DNA from: Gracilaria vermiculophylla
Lineage: Eukaryota; Rhodophyta; Florideophyceae; Gracilariales; Gracilariaceae
Direction: 5' to 3'
NCBI GenBank assembly: GCA_019155205.2
Contig: JAHNZQ020000227.1
Span: forward strand, 1,014,574-1,032,469
Length of the DNA stretch: 17,896 bases
Position 1 is the stretch's first letter. The number at the start of each line of letters is the position of its first letter. The notes beneath the pieces are model-generated. The model did no database searches. It saw nothing but the letters and a program-made list of their open reading frames with translations, and had not been told where the DNA came from. Shown piece after piece: positions 17,452-17,896 of this stretch. The translations under genes and the position numbers were made by a program.

Positions 17452-17896
17452 CTACAGGTCACCGAACCGCGTTGAATACTCCGCTTCGAGGCGCGCTTTC
17501 GCTGTTAGCGCTTGGCTGTCGAAGAACTCCGCCAGGCATTCCTTGAGAGCCGCCATCGAGGCTCGGTCTGTCCGGGCCTTATGGAGCTCTAAGACCCAAA
17601 CACGCGCCTCGCGCAGAGCCTCCACAGGAGACGCCGGAGCAAAAAGGCCTGTCACGAGGCACGCCTGCACCAACTCCCGGAAGGCAGCCTCCAGAGCTCC
17701 AGAGGAGACTCCTCCAGACGGTCCACCCGATGCGGCCACCTACGTTGACGGCGCAACAACCACCACGGAGGGAGCTGCAGACGGCGGACCAGCCAATTCA
17801 GCAACTCCCCGACGGGATTTCGCGGGCTACGCAGTGGAAGACGGCAATGCCAAGAGCGAAGTAGGAGACGCCGGAGGTGACGGTGGTGAGGAAACT
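17452..17896 (-). pseudogene. 3' part of the antisense ORF (element B), running off the window
   Basis: The minus strand reads from the window edge to a stop at 17454-17452, colinear with 2480-2050 of element A with no frame-breaking gap. It gives the Pro/Ser/Ala-rich linker and then the helical end (REARVWVLELHKAR, SMAALKECLAEFFDSQALTA, finishing EYSTRFGDL). Stops at 17742-17740 and 17829-17827 interrupt it; element A has sense codons at both places, just as B has sense codons at the stops of A in this region (2275, 2218, 2110). The damage in the two copies is therefore independent, and their common ancestor was open here. No function is recognised. Confidence 0.72.

Larger units (their letters stand above)
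10348..17896 (+). mobile_element. Element B: near-complete chromodomain Ty3/gypsy element, 3' end outside window
   Basis: 5' LTR, PBS, leader, gag, protease, RT, RNase H remnant, integrase, chromodomain and the start of the antisense region lie in the canonical Ty3/gypsy order. It belongs to the same family as element A. It is defective: gag and pol are out of register, part of RT/RNase H is deleted and a TAG at 15569-15571 interrupts pol. The five bases before the LTR (10343-10347, CTCTT) would be the left target copy; the right one lies beyond the window. By colinearity with A the element should end about 2.7 kb past position 17896. Confidence 0.95.

Noticed and set aside
1..17896. CRISPR array, rRNA or bacterial operon
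   Set aside because: No regularly spaced repeats, no rRNA signature and no operon-like gene spacing; the content is eukaryotic retrotransposon DNA.

Overview
The window is eukaryotic repeat DNA, built almost entirely of LTR retrotransposons of different ages; I see no host gene that I can name. The lineage cannot be fixed from sequence alone. Chromodomain-bearing Ty3/gypsy elements and a Ty1/copia remnant would fit a fungus, an oomycete or another protist, and this is only a guess. No rRNA gene, tRNA gene or CRISPR array was found.

Layout. 1-5204 is the 3' part of a chromodomain Ty3/gypsy element (element A, + strand): end of RNase H, integrase and chromodomain with five nonsense codons, then a long ORF on the opposite strand (2050-3933, perhaps starting as far out as 4321), a polypurine tract (4641-4650) and the 3' LTR (4653-5204). 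5205-7231 holds a diverged gag fossil of a related gypsy element on the minus strand (5512-6294, perhaps to about 6900). 7237-7543 is a complete 307-bp miniature LTR element (TRIM): 79-bp identical LTRs, 5-bp target duplication CTCCC, a copia-type half-tRNA primer binding site and a purine tract. 7549-9605 is mostly AT-rich DNA with one zinc-finger-like ORF (8967-9179) and one unassigned ORF (9208-9477). 9606-10306 is the end of a Ty1/copia pol (RT end and RNase H) on the minus strand. 10348-17896 is a second copy of the same gypsy family as A (element B, + strand): 5' LTR, PBS, gag, protease, RT, an RNase H damaged by an internal deletion, integrase, chromodomain, and the beginning of the antisense region; its 3' LTR lies beyond the window. 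If B is colinear with A it should end about 2.7 kb past the window, giving an element of roughly 10.3 kb.

How the parts work together. Gag-Pol of A and B is a standard capsid, protease, RT/RNase H, integrase-chromodomain set. The family is unusual in carrying, between pol and the 3' LTR, a roughly 630-codon gene on the antisense strand. It encodes a Tyr/Trp-rich globular region, a Pro/Ala-rich linker with a 36-bp tandem repeat, and a helical C-terminus. Comparison of A and B shows more changes at the antisense wobble position than at the other two codon positions, which argues that it was a real protein gene. Both copies also share an Asp-to-Asn change at the second integrase catalytic position. 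The TRIM cannot move by itself; its primer site points to a Ty1/copia helper, and a copia remnant lies 2.1 kb away.
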